Shown piece by piece: positions 50,466 through 58,990 of a stretch of DNA of 64,000 bases (the first letter of the stretch is position 1; the number at the start of each line of letters is the position of its first letter). A program made the translations under genes and the position numbers. The stretch is from Dactylosporangium siamense (lineage in GTDB: Bacteria; Actinomycetota; Actinomycetes; Mycobacteriales; Micromonosporaceae). The notes under the pieces are model-generated. The model saw only the letters and a program-made list of their open reading frames with translations. It had not been told where the DNA came from and searched no databases. The stretch is taken from positions 1 through 64,000 of the forward strand of contig NZ_BONQ01000030.1 in the NCBI RefSeq assembly GCF_016862795.1, in the 5' to 3' direction.

Positions 50466-51416
50466 ATGCCTGAATCTGTCCCGACCGGGTCGCGGCCCGG
50501 GCTGCACCGCATGCTGGCCGAGGCTCGCCCCGGGGTCCTGCTGTTCAGCCTGACGCCGCCGCGGCGCAACGCGACCGAGGAACGCATCAAGGAGATCGCG
50601 GCCGTCACACTGGAGCGCCTCGAGCCGCTCGACCTCGACGGGCTCATCCTGTACGACATCGATGACGAGTCCGATCGCAACCCGGACGAACGGCCCTTTC
50701 CCTACCTGCCCACGATGGACCCGGCCCGGTACCACGCCGAGCATCTCGGTGGCTGGGACCGGCCGGCGGTGATCTACCGGTGCGTCGGCAAGTACGACGA
50801 GGCAGACCTGGCCGACTGGCTCCGGCACGCCGACGCGGAGCGGGTGCTCGGGGTGTTCGTCGGCGCCTCGACCGGCGACAAGACGGTGCGCACGAACATG
50901 CGCCGGGCGCAGGCGCTGCGCCAGGAGGTGCGCCCGGACCTGCCGCTCGGCGGGGTCGTCATCGGCGAGCGGCACACCCGCGGCGGCGACGAGCACCTGC
51001 GGATGCTGGCCAAGCAGGAGCGTGGCTGCACGTTCTTCGTGTCGCAGGTCGTCTACGACGTGAACGAGACGAAGAACCTCATCTCCGACTACGTCTACGA
51101 ATGCCGGTCGCGCGGGACGGCACCCCGGACGGTCGTGTTCACGCTGTCGCTGTGCGGGTCGCTGAAGACCCTGGAGTTCGTCCGCTGGCTCGGTGTCGAG
51201 GTGCCCCGGTGGCTGCAGAACTCGATCCGGCACTCCGACGACCCGCTCGCGGAGTCCTACCGGCAGGCCCTCGCCATCGCCCGGGACCTGGTCGACTTCT
51301 GCGAGCATCTGGGCATGCCGTACGGGTTCAACGTGGAGAGCGTCTCGATCCGCAGGGCGGAGATCGAGGCCACCATCAAGCTCGCCGCCGACGTCGCCGG
51401 GATCCTGGGGCGATGA
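50466..51416 (+). CDS. Methylenetetrahydrofolate reductase-like protein
   Basis: 316 residues. TIM-barrel features of the MTHFR family: GVLLFSLTPPRRNATEERI, LDLDGLILYDIDDES, GVFVGASTG, GVVIGERH and FFVSQVVYDVNETKNLI, with YGFNVESVSIRR near the C-terminus. It departs from canonical MetF at several positions (for example no clear E..PP start), so it may act on another folate or serve a special pathway. TAAGGT ends 6 nt before the ATG. Confidence 0.8.
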   Translation: MPESVPTGSRPGLHRMLAEARPGVLLFSLTPPRRNATEERIKEIAAVTLERLEPLDLDGLILYDIDDESDRNPDERPFPYLPTMDPARYHAEHLGGWDRPAVIYRCVGKYDEADLADWLRHADAERVLGVFVGASTGDKTVRTNMRRAQALRQEVRPDLPLGGVVIGERHTRGGDEHLRMLAKQERGCTFFVSQVVYDVNETKNLISDYVYECRSRGTAPRTVVFTLSLCGSLKTLEFVRWLGVEVPRWLQNSIRHSDDPLAESYRQALAIARDLVDFCEHLGMPYGFNVESVSIRRAEIEATIKLAADVAGILGR

Positions 51417-51444
51417 CCCGACTCTCGAAGGGGTCACTTCGTAG

Positions 51445-51471
51445 CGAAGATATCTTCGTGTGCGATATATT
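51445..51471 (+). promoter_or_regulatory. PadR promoter with perfect palindromic operator
   Basis: CGAAGATATCTTCG (51445-51458) is a perfect 14 bp palindrome. The -10 TATATT (51466-51471) lies 8 bp downstream and ends 6 nt before the PadR ATG, predicting a leaderless transcript. A PadR dimer on the palindrome would block its own promoter. Confidence 0.75.
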
Positions 51472-51477
51472 GGCCGC

Positions 51478-51843
51478 ATGCGGGAACCGACCTTCCTCAT
51501 CCTGACCGCGCTGGCACGCGCGCCGATGCATGGCTATGGGCTGATCCAGGAGGTAGCCGAGCTGTCCGGGGGCACGCTCGAACTGCGACCCGGCACGCTG
51601 TATGGCGCCCTCGACCGACTCACCGACGACGGGCTGGTCTCGCTCGACCGGCAGGAGATCGTCGACGGCCGCGCCCGCAAGTACTACCGCCTCACCGATC
51701 ACGGCGACGCCGCGCTGCGGGTGGAGACCGAGCGCCTGCGCCGCAGCGTGGAAGCGGCGACCCGGCGGCTGGCACTGCGACCGGCGTTCCCCGCCGGCCC
51801 GTCCGTCACCGGTGGCCCGGCGATCGCGGGGGGTGTCGCATGA
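51478..51843 (+). CDS. PadR-family transcriptional regulator
   Basis: 121 residues. PadR winged HTH: EPTFLILTALARAPMHGYGLIQEV, LELRPGTLYGALDRLTDDGLV and GRARKYYRLTDHG. The Ala/Pro-rich tail is short. The stop overlaps the next start (ATGA), the standard PadR/membrane-protein pair. It likely represses this operon through the palindrome upstream. Confidence 0.95.
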   Translation: MREPTFLILTALARAPMHGYGLIQEVAELSGGTLELRPGTLYGALDRLTDDGLVSLDRQEIVDGRARKYYRLTDHGDAALRVETERLRRSVEAATRRLALRPAFPAGPSVTGGPAIAGGVA

Positions 51844-52784
51844 GCGACGAGCTTCGCGACCGGTACCGCACGCTGCTGCGCTGCTACCCGTCCGCCTATC
51901 GGGCCGAGCGCGGCGACGAGATCCTCGACACGTACCTCGACCTCGCCAGGCCAGGGCAAGACCGGCCGCGCGCCGCCGACGTGATCGACCTGGTCCGCGG
52001 CGGCGCCCGCCAGCACCTGCGCGCCCGCCACGCGCTCGGGCTCGCCGACTCGGTGCCGTTCGCCGCACAACTCGCGCTGATGACCGGCGCCACGCTCGCC
52101 GCGCTGTGGCTCGGCACCGCGGAGCTGATCACCATCCCGGACGGCGTCATATGGCATCCGCTGGGGCCGTTCGTGACGTTCGGCGCCGCCGCCTGGATCG
52201 CCTGGCTGCTCGCGCCGCTCGCCGCCCTGTTCGGCCTCGGCCGGCCCGCGGTCGCCCTGGCACTGCTCACGACGGTGGCGGTCGTCCCGATCGCCGCGCT
52301 GACTGAGTACGCACGGCCGCCGCTGTTCGTGCTGGTGCCACACGTCGCGCTCGGCCTCGTCGCACTGCGTGTGCCCACCCGGCGCTGGTCACGCCTCACC
52401 GCGGCCGGACTCGCACTGGCCGGGGTGACGGCGTGGCTGGCGGTGGCGTATGGGCCGGCCACGCACTACTACGCGCTGCTCCGCGTGACGCAGAACGCCG
52501 GGGTCATCCTGGCACTGATCGTCGCGGTCTCGGGCGTGGTGTTCAGCGTCCGCCGGGACTCCCGCCGCTGGTGGCCGGCGCTGATCCTGCTCTGCCCGGT
52601 GCTGTTGCTCGTCATGACGGTGTCCGCGTCGGGAAACCCGCAGCCGTGGCCGACCTGGGGTGTAGCGGTGGTGTCGGCCGGAGTCGCGGTGGTGACCGCT
52701 GCGGCCGCACTGCCGGCGACGCTTTGGCTGCGGAGCCAGCTGTGGCGGGACCCGCACGGCGGCTGCCCCACCTGCCGCCGCTGA
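51840..52784 (+). CDS. Integral membrane protein coupled to PadR, permease-prefix type N-terminus
   Basis: 314 residues. The N-terminal cytoplasmic part LRDRYRTLLRCYPSAYRAERGDEILDTYLDLA is the helical 'prefix' domain common in PadR-linked membrane proteins. Then come about eight hydrophobic helices (FGAAAWIAWLLAPLAALFGL, VALALLTTVAVVPIAAL, LILLCPVLLLVMTVSA). There is a C-terminal CPTC pair. Function unknown; such pairs often respond to envelope stress or lipophilic compounds. Confidence 0.85.
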   Translation: MSDELRDRYRTLLRCYPSAYRAERGDEILDTYLDLARPGQDRPRAADVIDLVRGGARQHLRARHALGLADSVPFAAQLALMTGATLAALWLGTAELITIPDGVIWHPLGPFVTFGAAAWIAWLLAPLAALFGLGRPAVALALLTTVAVVPIAALTEYARPPLFVLVPHVALGLVALRVPTRRWSRLTAAGLALAGVTAWLAVAYGPATHYYALLRVTQNAGVILALIVAVSGVVFSVRRDSRRWWPALILLCPVLLLVMTVSASGNPQPWPTWGVAVVSAGVAVVTAAAALPATLWLRSQLWRDPHGGCPTCRR

Positions 52785-52986
52785 CCGTGCACGGCACACG
52801 AGACGGTGCGCGGCGCAAGAGACGGTGCGCGGCACACGAGACCGCGCCCGGCACACGAGACGGTGCGCGGCGCAAGAGACCGCGCGCGGCACACGAGACC
52901 GCGCCCGGCACACGAGACCGCGCGGCACGAGAGACCGCGCGCGGCACACGAGACCGTGCGGCACGAGAGACCGCGCGGCACGAGAG
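52784..52986. repeat. 19-bp tandem repeat array (11 copies, some 17 bp)
   Basis: Units like ACCGCGCGCGGCACACGAG follow head to tail (52784-52802, 52803-52821 and so on), three of them shortened to 17 bp. The first unit shares the last base of the TGA stop of the membrane-protein gene. The array fills the 376 nt gap before the next gene together with about 170 nt in which I see nothing except the TACAGT -10 at 53148. Confidence 0.93.
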
Positions 52987-53160
52987 ACCGAGCGCGGCGC
53001 GCGCTGCACCACTAAGGCCGCCAGCCGTGTGCGGCGCGCGCAGCGCCACCAGCGTCGACCCACGGTTCGCGGCACGCGACCGGCGCGGGTCGGTGCAGCA
53101 CCGCCTGCGGCCGCTGGCGGGTCCACCGGACCTGTGCGCGGCATCGCTACAGTCGGCTGC

Positions 53161-53628
53161 GTGACCGACGAACCTTCAGACCTCGATCTGGATGTGCTCG
53201 CCGGTCTCGTGCTCGCCGCGGACCTGGCGCCGTGGCCGGGCGGCCCGGTGTGGGGCAAGGTGCGCGTGCTCCTGACCGTGGTGGTCGGGCTGGCCCTGGA
53301 GATCGACAGCGGCGCCGAGTTCAGCGGCGCGCTGGTCATCACAAGGCTGGACAACGGCGCGACGGTGCAGTTGACAGGGTCGCGCTGGGAGGACGATCGG
53401 CTGCTGGCCTACGTCCGGCTGCAGCTCGCCGAGCTGACCGTGGGCGAGTTCCTGGACCGGTGGGGCGTCGACCCCGCCGCCCTGCGAGGCGGATCCGGCC
53501 CGCGAGGCGAGTCCGGTCCGAAGGACTGGCCTGGCCCACAGGACGGGTCCGGGTCACAGGACGGGTCCGGGTCACAGGACGGGTCCGGGTCACAGGACGG
53601 GTCCGGGTCACAGGACGGGTCGGCGTAG
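53161..53628 (+). CDS. Hypothetical protein with repeat-derived C-terminal tail
   Basis: 155 residues. GTG start, TACAGT ending 7 nt upstream. Residues 1-110 look like a small globular domain (LVLAADLAPWPGGPVWGKVRVLLTVVVGLALEI in two halves; LDRWGVDPAALRG). The last ~45 residues are low-complexity, ending in five GSGSQD hexapeptides encoded by an 18-bp tandem repeat that runs through the stop. The tail probably grew by repeat expansion and may be dispensable. Confidence 0.65.
   Translation: MTDEPSDLDLDVLAGLVLAADLAPWPGGPVWGKVRVLLTVVVGLALEIDSGAEFSGALVITRLDNGATVQLTGSRWEDDRLLAYVRLQLAELTVGEFLDRWGVDPAALRGGSGPRGESGPKDWPGPQDGSGSQDGSGSQDGSGSQDGSGSQDGSA
53541..53628 (+). repeat. 18-bp tandem repeat inside the 3' end of a gene
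   Basis: Four full copies of GGACGGGTCCGGGTCACA (53541-53612) and a partial fifth that carries the stop codon encode (GSGSQD)n. Unlike the other arrays in the window it is translated. Confidence 0.95.
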
Positions 53629-53636
53629 GTCTGCGG

Positions 53637-54230
53637 TCAGACGGTCAGCAGGCGGTCGAGCAGTTGGTGGTACTGCAGGACGGTGTCGCGCATGCCCTCG
53701 GTGCTGTCCGATGACCGGGCGCCGGCGCGTTCGAGCTGTTCCTCGCGGTTGTGGACGCTGTCGGCCAGGGACTGCACCGCCTCGTCCACGAGTTGGCGCG
53801 CCTCGGTGACGCTGCCGCGCGGGTCCTCCACGAAGTGGGTCTGCACGTCGTGCCAGCGGTGCCGGAACTCGTCGGCCTTGGTGGTGTCCCAGATTCCGGC
53901 GCCCTGCGGGATGCCGGTGTCCTGCGCGGTGCCGGTGCCCTGCGTCATGCCGGACTCCGGCGAGGTGGTCTGCTGTGCCTGCACCGGTCCGGACTGCGTC
54001 GTCGGCGCGTCGGTGCCGGCGCGAACCTGTTCCGCTCCGGTCGCGCCCTGCGGGGTGTCGAACGTCTCCGGCGCCTGCCGGGGCTGCTGAGCCTGGGTCG
54101 ACTGCGGCGTCTCAAACGTCTCGGGCTGCTGTGGCTGCTGGGGTCCGGTCGGCTGCGGCGTCTCGGGCTGTGCCACCCCGGACGCGTAGTAGGGCTGCCG
54201 GCTTCCGCCTGGATCGGTCGAATCACGCAT
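53637..54230 (-). CDS. Gln/Pro/Thr-rich protein with C-terminal helical domain (paralogue of 54274-54843)
   Basis: 197 residues. The N-terminal 110 are low complexity (PQQPQQPETFETPQSTQAQQ). The C-terminal 85 are helical: DEFRHRWHDVQTHFVEDPRGSVTEARQLVDEAVQSL then DTVLQYHQLLDRLL. The segment W..VQTHFVEDP..SV.EA..LVD recurs as W.RMQAHFVEEP.AATREADELV in the next gene. Both ends share YxxL..LL, so the two are tandem paralogues. It has no membrane helix. Function unknown. Confidence 0.82.
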   Translation of the reverse strand: MRDSTDPGGSRQPYYASGVAQPETPQPTGPQQPQQPETFETPQSTQAQQPRQAPETFDTPQGATGAEQVRAGTDAPTTQSGPVQAQQTTSPESGMTQGTGTAQDTGIPQGAGIWDTTKADEFRHRWHDVQTHFVEDPRGSVTEARQLVDEAVQSLADSVHNREEQLERAGARSSDSTEGMRDTVLQYHQLLDRLLTV

Positions 54231-54273
54231 CGCGATCGCGCCTTCCTGGGAGTTCTAGCCTGTCCGTGCTTCC

Positions 54274-54843
54274 TCAGCCGTGCCGTGGCATCGGCCGGCC
54301 GCCGCCCGACGTGTCGCCGAGTAGTTCGGCGAACAGCGAGCGGTAGTGCATCAGTGCCTGGCGGAGCTGCTCCGTCGACGCCTGCCCGCGCTCGTTCACC
54401 TTGTTGATCTCGTGTGCGTCGCGGTAGTGGCCGAGCGTCTCGGCGTGGTCGACGCTGAGGTCCTGCACGCGGGTGTCGTAGTCCTCGATGGGGTACCCAC
54501 GCTCGCCCATCACCTTCGTCACGAGCTCGTCGGCCTCGCGGGTAGCGGCCTCCGGCTCCTCCACGAAGTGCGCCTGCATGCGCTCCCACTGCTCGGCGTA
54601 CCGCTGCCGCTGCTGCGGATCGAGCTCCTTGAGCTGCAGCTCGGCGTGACGACGCTCGCGGTCCTGCAGGTCGCGTTCGGCGGCCCGGCGGCTGTGCTGC
54701 TCGCCCACCGCCCGTTCGTACTCCGGTCCGAACCGGCGCCGCAGCGCCTCTGTCCGGCGATGACGGCTGATGGCGACGGCTGCGATCGCGATGATCGCGA
54801 GCACGATGATGACGATGGCGGCAACGGTGGCAGTCGAGGACAT
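54274..54843 (-). CDS. Single-pass membrane protein, paralogue of the downstream gene
   Basis: 189 residues. ATG 54843 with AAAGGA 6 nt upstream. The N-terminal helix VAAIVIIVLAIIAIAAVAI anchors the protein, followed by a charged coiled-coil stretch (ERAVGEQHSRRAAERDLQDRE) and the same C-terminal domain as its neighbour (WERMQAHFVEEPEAATREADELVTKVM, HYRSLFAELL). A membrane-bound and a soluble form of one domain in tandem suggests that the two bind each other or the same partner. Confidence 0.85.
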   Translation of the reverse strand: MSSTATVAAIVIIVLAIIAIAAVAISRHRRTEALRRRFGPEYERAVGEQHSRRAAERDLQDRERRHAELQLKELDPQQRQRYAEQWERMQAHFVEEPEAATREADELVTKVMGERGYPIEDYDTRVQDLSVDHAETLGHYRDAHEINKVNERGQASTEQLRQALMHYRSLFAELLGDTSGGGRPMPRHG

Positions 54844-54875
54844 CACAGATCCTTTCCGGGGAGCCACAACCGACG

Positions 54876-55736
54876 CTAACCCGGCCCTCCGGAGCCGACC
54901 TCACCCTCTCGACGGCCCGTTGAGCGGATGTACGCCAGGTCGTGGGGTGCCAGGCGGTGCCGCGGCCCGGCGGCGCGGAGCACCACGTCGAGGACCCGGT
55001 CCGGGTCGGCGGCGTAGCTGGTGCTGAACCAGGCCATGTTCGCCTCGACCACCGCCCAGTGCTCGTCGCCGCGGTCGGCGTCGCTGGCGAGCCCGACGTC
55101 GACGACGACGGCGCTGGGCAGGCTGCCGGCGCAGTCGTCGAGCAGCCGGGCGGCGAAGTCGAGCACGGCGTCACAGTGCGGATCGACAGGAAAGTGCGGA
55201 CCGACCGGAAGGTGCGGACCGCCGGAGAGCGGCGCCGGGTCGAGCCGGCCGTGGGTGGCGTACCGGCTGGCGGCGTGCACCGCGCCGTCCAGGACGAACA
55301 GCCGGTACTCCACCAGGAATGTGACGATCCCACTGACCAGCACCGGGGTGTCCGGGTGCGGCCCGGCGCCCGGCAGCCGCGAGCCGTCGGCGTAGACGGC
55401 GGCCGGCAGCCACTTGTCCCGCGGCGGCTTGACGAACATCGGGGTCCGGGACCAGCGCGCCTCCCCGAGTGTGGTGAGGCTGATGTCGCGGTGGACGTAG
55501 TGGTACGGCAACCGCGCCAGCCAGTCGTCGGCCGGTTCGAGCAGCGCCAGGTCCAGGTCGGCGGCGACCGCTGCGGCGAAGGTGGGGCCGCCGTAGAGGT
55601 GCCCGTCCCCGGCGCGCCGCAGCCGGTCCGGCACGCCCGCGCCGGACAGCTGCCGCACTGCCATGCCCCTGCGCCGGGCCGCGGCGGCGAGCAGTTCGGC
55701 GGTGTCGTCCAGCTTCAGGGGGAGCACGAGGACCAT
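54876..55736 (-). CDS. ATP-grasp-like protein
   Basis: 286 residues. VFVKPPRDKWLPAAVY and VEYRLFVLDGAVHAASRYATHG fit the ATP-grasp fold (a Lys-bearing strand, then Glu/Arg strand), and the metal pocket is probably WAVVEANMAWFSTSYAADP (E..N..W pattern). DUF4343-type enzymes of this kind are found in actinobacteria and may ligate peptides. No partner genes for a peptide-modifying pathway are seen next to it. Confidence 0.75.
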   Translation of the reverse strand: MVLVLPLKLDDTAELLAAAARRRGMAVRQLSGAGVPDRLRRAGDGHLYGGPTFAAAVAADLDLALLEPADDWLARLPYHYVHRDISLTTLGEARWSRTPMFVKPPRDKWLPAAVYADGSRLPGAGPHPDTPVLVSGIVTFLVEYRLFVLDGAVHAASRYATHGRLDPAPLSGGPHLPVGPHFPVDPHCDAVLDFAARLLDDCAGSLPSAVVVDVGLASDADRGDEHWAVVEANMAWFSTSYAADPDRVLDVVLRAAGPRHRLAPHDLAYIRSTGRREGEVGSGGPG

Positions 55737-55828
55737 GGCCCGTCATTCTGGCGGTCGGCGGTGCCGCCGTCGCGCGGGTTTCCGCGCCACCGCGTGTGAT
55801 CGCGACCGCGGCGGGTAGCTCGGCCGGT

Positions 55829-56266
55829 ATGCAGCAGGTCAAGCCGTCGGCCGCCGGACAGCGGCCCAGGTCGGATGCATGGCAGTCAGCGCTCACCGTG
55901 GTGCAGGAGGCCATGCCGCCGCACATCCCGGACGGTCTCCATGAGATGACGGTCGTCGTGGAGTTCCCGCCCGGCGACCCCGGCACGCCCCCGCACCGGC
56001 ACACCGGCCCGGCATTCGGCTACGTGCTGGACGGCGAGATGGTGTTCGAGCTCGAGGGGGAACCACCGCGGATCCTGCACGCCGGTGAGGCGTTCTGGGA
56101 GCCGGGCGGCGACGTCATCCACTACCAGGACGGCAATGCCCGCACCGACGTCCCGGTGCGATTCATGGTCACCATGTTCTGCGAGCCGGACAAGCCGATG
56201 CTCACCCTCGTGGAGGAGGACGAGCTGGCCCGGCGCGCGGACCGCCGGAAGGGGGCGACCGCATGA
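55829..56266 (+). CDS. Cupin-domain protein
   Basis: 145 residues, single cupin barrel. Metal-binding motif 1 is GTPPHRHTGPAFGYVLDGEM (G-x5-HxH-x4-E-like, with the Glu replaced around GYVLDGE) and motif 2 is PGGDVIHYQDGN (P-G-x-x-H). It is translated together with the NmrA-type gene downstream (ATGA overlap). Confidence 0.88.
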   Translation: MQQVKPSAAGQRPRSDAWQSALTVVQEAMPPHIPDGLHEMTVVVEFPPGDPGTPPHRHTGPAFGYVLDGEMVFELEGEPPRILHAGEAFWEPGGDVIHYQDGNARTDVPVRFMVTMFCEPDKPMLTLVEEDELARRADRRKGATA

Positions 56267-57006
56267 AGGTCGCCGTCATCGGTGGCACCGGCCTCATCGG
56301 CTCGCAGGTCGTCACGCTGCTCGACGAGGCCGGGCACGAGGCGGTGCCGCACTCGCCGTCCACGGGCCTGGACCTGCTCAGTGGGCAGGGCGTCGCCGAC
56401 GCGGTCCGCGGCGCCGACGTCGTCGTCAACCTGACGAACTCGCCGACGTTCGACGACGCGTCACCGGCGTTCTTCCGCACGAGCATGAACAACCTCCTCG
56501 CGGCCGCCGGCGACGCCGGCGTCGGCCACGCGGTCGTCCTGTCGATCGTCGGCGCCGACCGGGTGCCCGACCTCGTGTACTACCGCGCCAAGGTCCTGCA
56601 GGAGGACCTGCTCAAGGCCGGCCCGGTGCCGTACTCGATCGTCCGGGCCACCCAGTTCTTCGAGTTCGTCGACGCGGTGCTGTCCTGGACCTCCGACGAG
56701 GACACCGTCCACCTGCCGGCCACCCTCGTCCAGCCGATGGCCGCCGCCGACGTCGCCCGCGCCGTGACCGACGTCAGCCTTGGCGCGCCGCTGCGGGGCA
56801 CCCGCGACGTGGCCGGGCCGGAGGTCTTCGCCCTTGACGAGCTGGGCCGCATCACCCTCGCCGCGCACAGCGACGACCGCAAGGTGGTCACCGACGCGAC
56901 CGCCGGCATGTTCGCCGCGGTGCCGGGCGACGCCCTCATCGCCAGGGGCGACGCCGTCATCGCCAGGACGACGTACCGCGACTGGCTCAACCGTCGCCGC
57001 GGCTGA
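56263..57006 (+). CDS. NmrA-like NAD(P)-binding protein
   Basis: 247 residues. MKVAVIGGTGLIGSQVVTLLDEAGHE has the GGTGxxG nucleotide-binding loop. VVVNLTNSPTF, SIVGADRVPDLVYYRAKVLQEDLL and SIVRATQFFEF follow the pattern of atypical SDRs (NmrA/NAD(P)H-binding) that often sense redox state. Start overlaps the cupin stop by 4 nt, so the two form an operon. Confidence 0.88.
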   Translation: MKVAVIGGTGLIGSQVVTLLDEAGHEAVPHSPSTGLDLLSGQGVADAVRGADVVVNLTNSPTFDDASPAFFRTSMNNLLAAAGDAGVGHAVVLSIVGADRVPDLVYYRAKVLQEDLLKAGPVPYSIVRATQFFEFVDAVLSWTSDEDTVHLPATLVQPMAAADVARAVTDVSLGAPLRGTRDVAGPEVFALDELGRITLAAHSDDRKVVTDATAGMFAAVPGDALIARGDAVIARTTYRDWLNRRRG

Positions 57007-57021
57007 TCAGCCACGGCGGCG

Positions 57022-58281
57022 TCAGCGGAAGCGGCGCCAGAACGCCGCGTCCAGGTCCCTCTTGACCGGATCCTCGCCCTGTTCCTGGAACAGGGCGAGG
57101 GCCTCCGCGATGTTGCCCCGCCGGATCAGCAGCGTCGCCAGGTCGCCGGACCACAGGACGGTGCGGTCGACGGCGTCCAGCACCGCCCCCGCCTCGTCCG
57201 GCCGGCCCGCCTCGATGAGCAGATCCGCCAGGTACGAGGCGACCCGCCAGGTGCGCACCTCCGGCAGGTCGCGCAGCCCGGCGATCGCCGGCTCGACACG
57301 GCCGGCGCGCACGAGCACCGCGGCGCGTGCCAGGTGCAGCTCCACACGCATGTCGTCGTGGGCGTCGAGGCGGTCGACAACGGCGAGCGCCTCCTCGACG
57401 CGGCCGCGCCCGACCAGCAGGTCGCACAGTTCGCCGACGGCGCACACGGCGTGCTCGCCCATCATCGCCGGCACCGGGAGCAGCACGTCGATCGCCTCGT
57501 CGCTCCTGCCGTGCCGGGTCAGCAGGCGGGCCAGGAACACCGCCGCGCCCGGCTCCACGAGATGCGGCCGCGTCACCTCGATCGCGTCGTCGATCCGGCC
57601 CCGCTCCTCCAACCAGGTGGCCAGCCGCAACGCGGCGACCATGCCACCGGCGCCGGCCACCAGGTCGCGCAGCTGCGCCTCCCGGTCGTGCCGGGCCAGG
57701 ATGTCGGCGAGCGGCGCGACGTCGTTCACCGCCTCCAGACGGTCGCGGAGCACCTCCACCGCCTCGTCCACCTTTCCCTGCCGCTCCAGCACCGTGGCCA
57801 GCAGCACCGCGGGGCCCCACAGCGGGTCGGCGATGCCGAGCTGCTCCCGGAGCAGCCTGGCGAGCTCGTCGTCGTGACCGGTGGTCAGCCGGACCAGCGA
57901 TTCGGCGTAGCGGGTTTCCGCGATGTGCGGGCGCAGCATCGCCACGATCTCGTCCGTGCGCCCCTGCCGGGCCAGCAGCTCCGCCAGCAGCGGACCGGTG
58001 TCCGGGCCGCCCGCCGCCGCGTGCCGCCGCACCAGGGTGAGGGCCTCGTCGGTGCGGTCGTGCGCGACGAGGATGCCGGCGAGGGCGTCCACCGCGGCCC
58101 AGCGGCCGGCGTCGGCGAACGGGCGCAACACGTCGGCAGCGGCCTCCCAGCGGCCGTGCGCTACCAGTACCGCCGCCAAACCCTGCGCACAGGCGAAGTC
58201 GCCGGCGTCCGCGCGCCGGCGGACCTCGTCCTGATGGCCGTGTTCGATGAGGACGGCCACCACGCCCGCGCCGAGTTCCAT
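57022..58281 (-). CDS. TPR-like repeat protein
   Basis: About 419 residues from ATG 58281 (a GTG at 58302 is the alternative; TACCCT lies 8 nt before the ATG, a leaderless layout). The chain is a series of ~34-residue helical pairs with 'LA.LL.RQGRTDEAI.VLRPH' patterns, for example LLAELLARQGRTDEIVAMLRPH, ATVLERQGKVDEAVEVLRD and LARLLTRHGRSDEAIDVLLP. A tetratricopeptide-like scaffold for protein binding; partner unknown. Confidence 0.82.
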   Translation of the reverse strand: MELGAGVVAVLIEHGHQDEVRRRADAGDFACAQGLAAVLVAHGRWEAAADVLRPFADAGRWAAVDALAGILVAHDRTDEALTLVRRHAAAGGPDTGPLLAELLARQGRTDEIVAMLRPHIAETRYAESLVRLTTGHDDELARLLREQLGIADPLWGPAVLLATVLERQGKVDEAVEVLRDRLEAVNDVAPLADILARHDREAQLRDLVAGAGGMVAALRLATWLEERGRIDDAIEVTRPHLVEPGAAVFLARLLTRHGRSDEAIDVLLPVPAMMGEHAVCAVGELCDLLVGRGRVEEALAVVDRLDAHDDMRVELHLARAAVLVRAGRVEPAIAGLRDLPEVRTWRVASYLADLLIEAGRPDEAGAVLDAVDRTVLWSGDLATLLIRRGNIAEALALFQEQGEDPVKRDLDAAFWRRFR

Positions 58282-58311
58282 GTCGAGGCAGGGTAGCGCC
58301 ACGACGGACCG

Positions 58312-58980
58312 TCAGTGGACCCCCATGGCCTTCAGGACGTCGACGGCCAGGCGGGTGAAGCCGCTGGCCAGGAGGGTCGCGGCGATCGCGGTGAGCAGGA
58401 TGCCGGCGACGCGGTCCAGGATCATGCGGGCGCGGTCGGACAGGCGGCGGCCCGCGTGGCCGGCGACGTAGACGCAGAGGCCGGTGATCGCGGCGTGGAT
58501 GAGGGCGGCGACGGTCAGGGCCAGGACGCCGGTGACGCCGGTGACCTGGGCCCGGAAGCTGATCAGGACGGCGATCGTGGCGCCGCCGACGGTGAGGGGG
58601 AACGTGAGCGGCATGAACACGATCGAGCGCCATGAGGTGGACGGCGGGACGGTCGCCGCGTCGCCGGCGCCGGTCGCGGGGTCGTCGCTCTTGCCGAGCA
58701 TCATCGGCACGGCCGCGATCATCAGGGCGATGCCACCGGTCGCGGAGAGGGCGGCGGTGGACAGGCCGAGCAGTTCCAGCAGCGGCTCGCCGACGAGGAT
58801 CGTCACGACGGCGATCGCGGCGACGTTGACGAACAGGCCGAGCGCGAGCCGCTGGTGCTGCCTGGTGTCGACGGGTTGCAGCACCGGGATGTACGACGAC
58901 ACGGCGGCGACCGGGCTGTAGAGGCCGACGAGGGCCAGCAGCATCAGGACCGCCAGTTCGGCGTTGTTCACCTCGGCCAT
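58312..58980 (-). CDS. MarC-family integral membrane protein
   Basis: 222 residues with six hydrophobic helices: AELAVLMLLALVGLYSPVAAVSSYI, LGLFVNVAAIAVVTILVG, LSATGGIALMIAAVPMML and TFPLTVGGATIAVLISF, plus a 'P-T-P-GG' style motif near MPLTFPLTVGG. The MarC/UPF0056 family has no established transport substrate. It lies 10 nt after the arginine deiminase gene on the same strand, so the two are likely cotranscribed. Confidence 0.88.
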   Translation of the reverse strand: MAEVNNAELAVLMLLALVGLYSPVAAVSSYIPVLQPVDTRQHQRLALGLFVNVAAIAVVTILVGEPLLELLGLSTAALSATGGIALMIAAVPMMLGKSDDPATGAGDAATVPPSTSWRSIVFMPLTFPLTVGGATIAVLISFRAQVTGVTGVLALTVAALIHAAITGLCVYVAGHAGRRLSDRARMILDRVAGILLTAIAATLLASGFTRLAVDVLKAMGVH

Positions 58981-58990
58981 CGTGGTCGGG

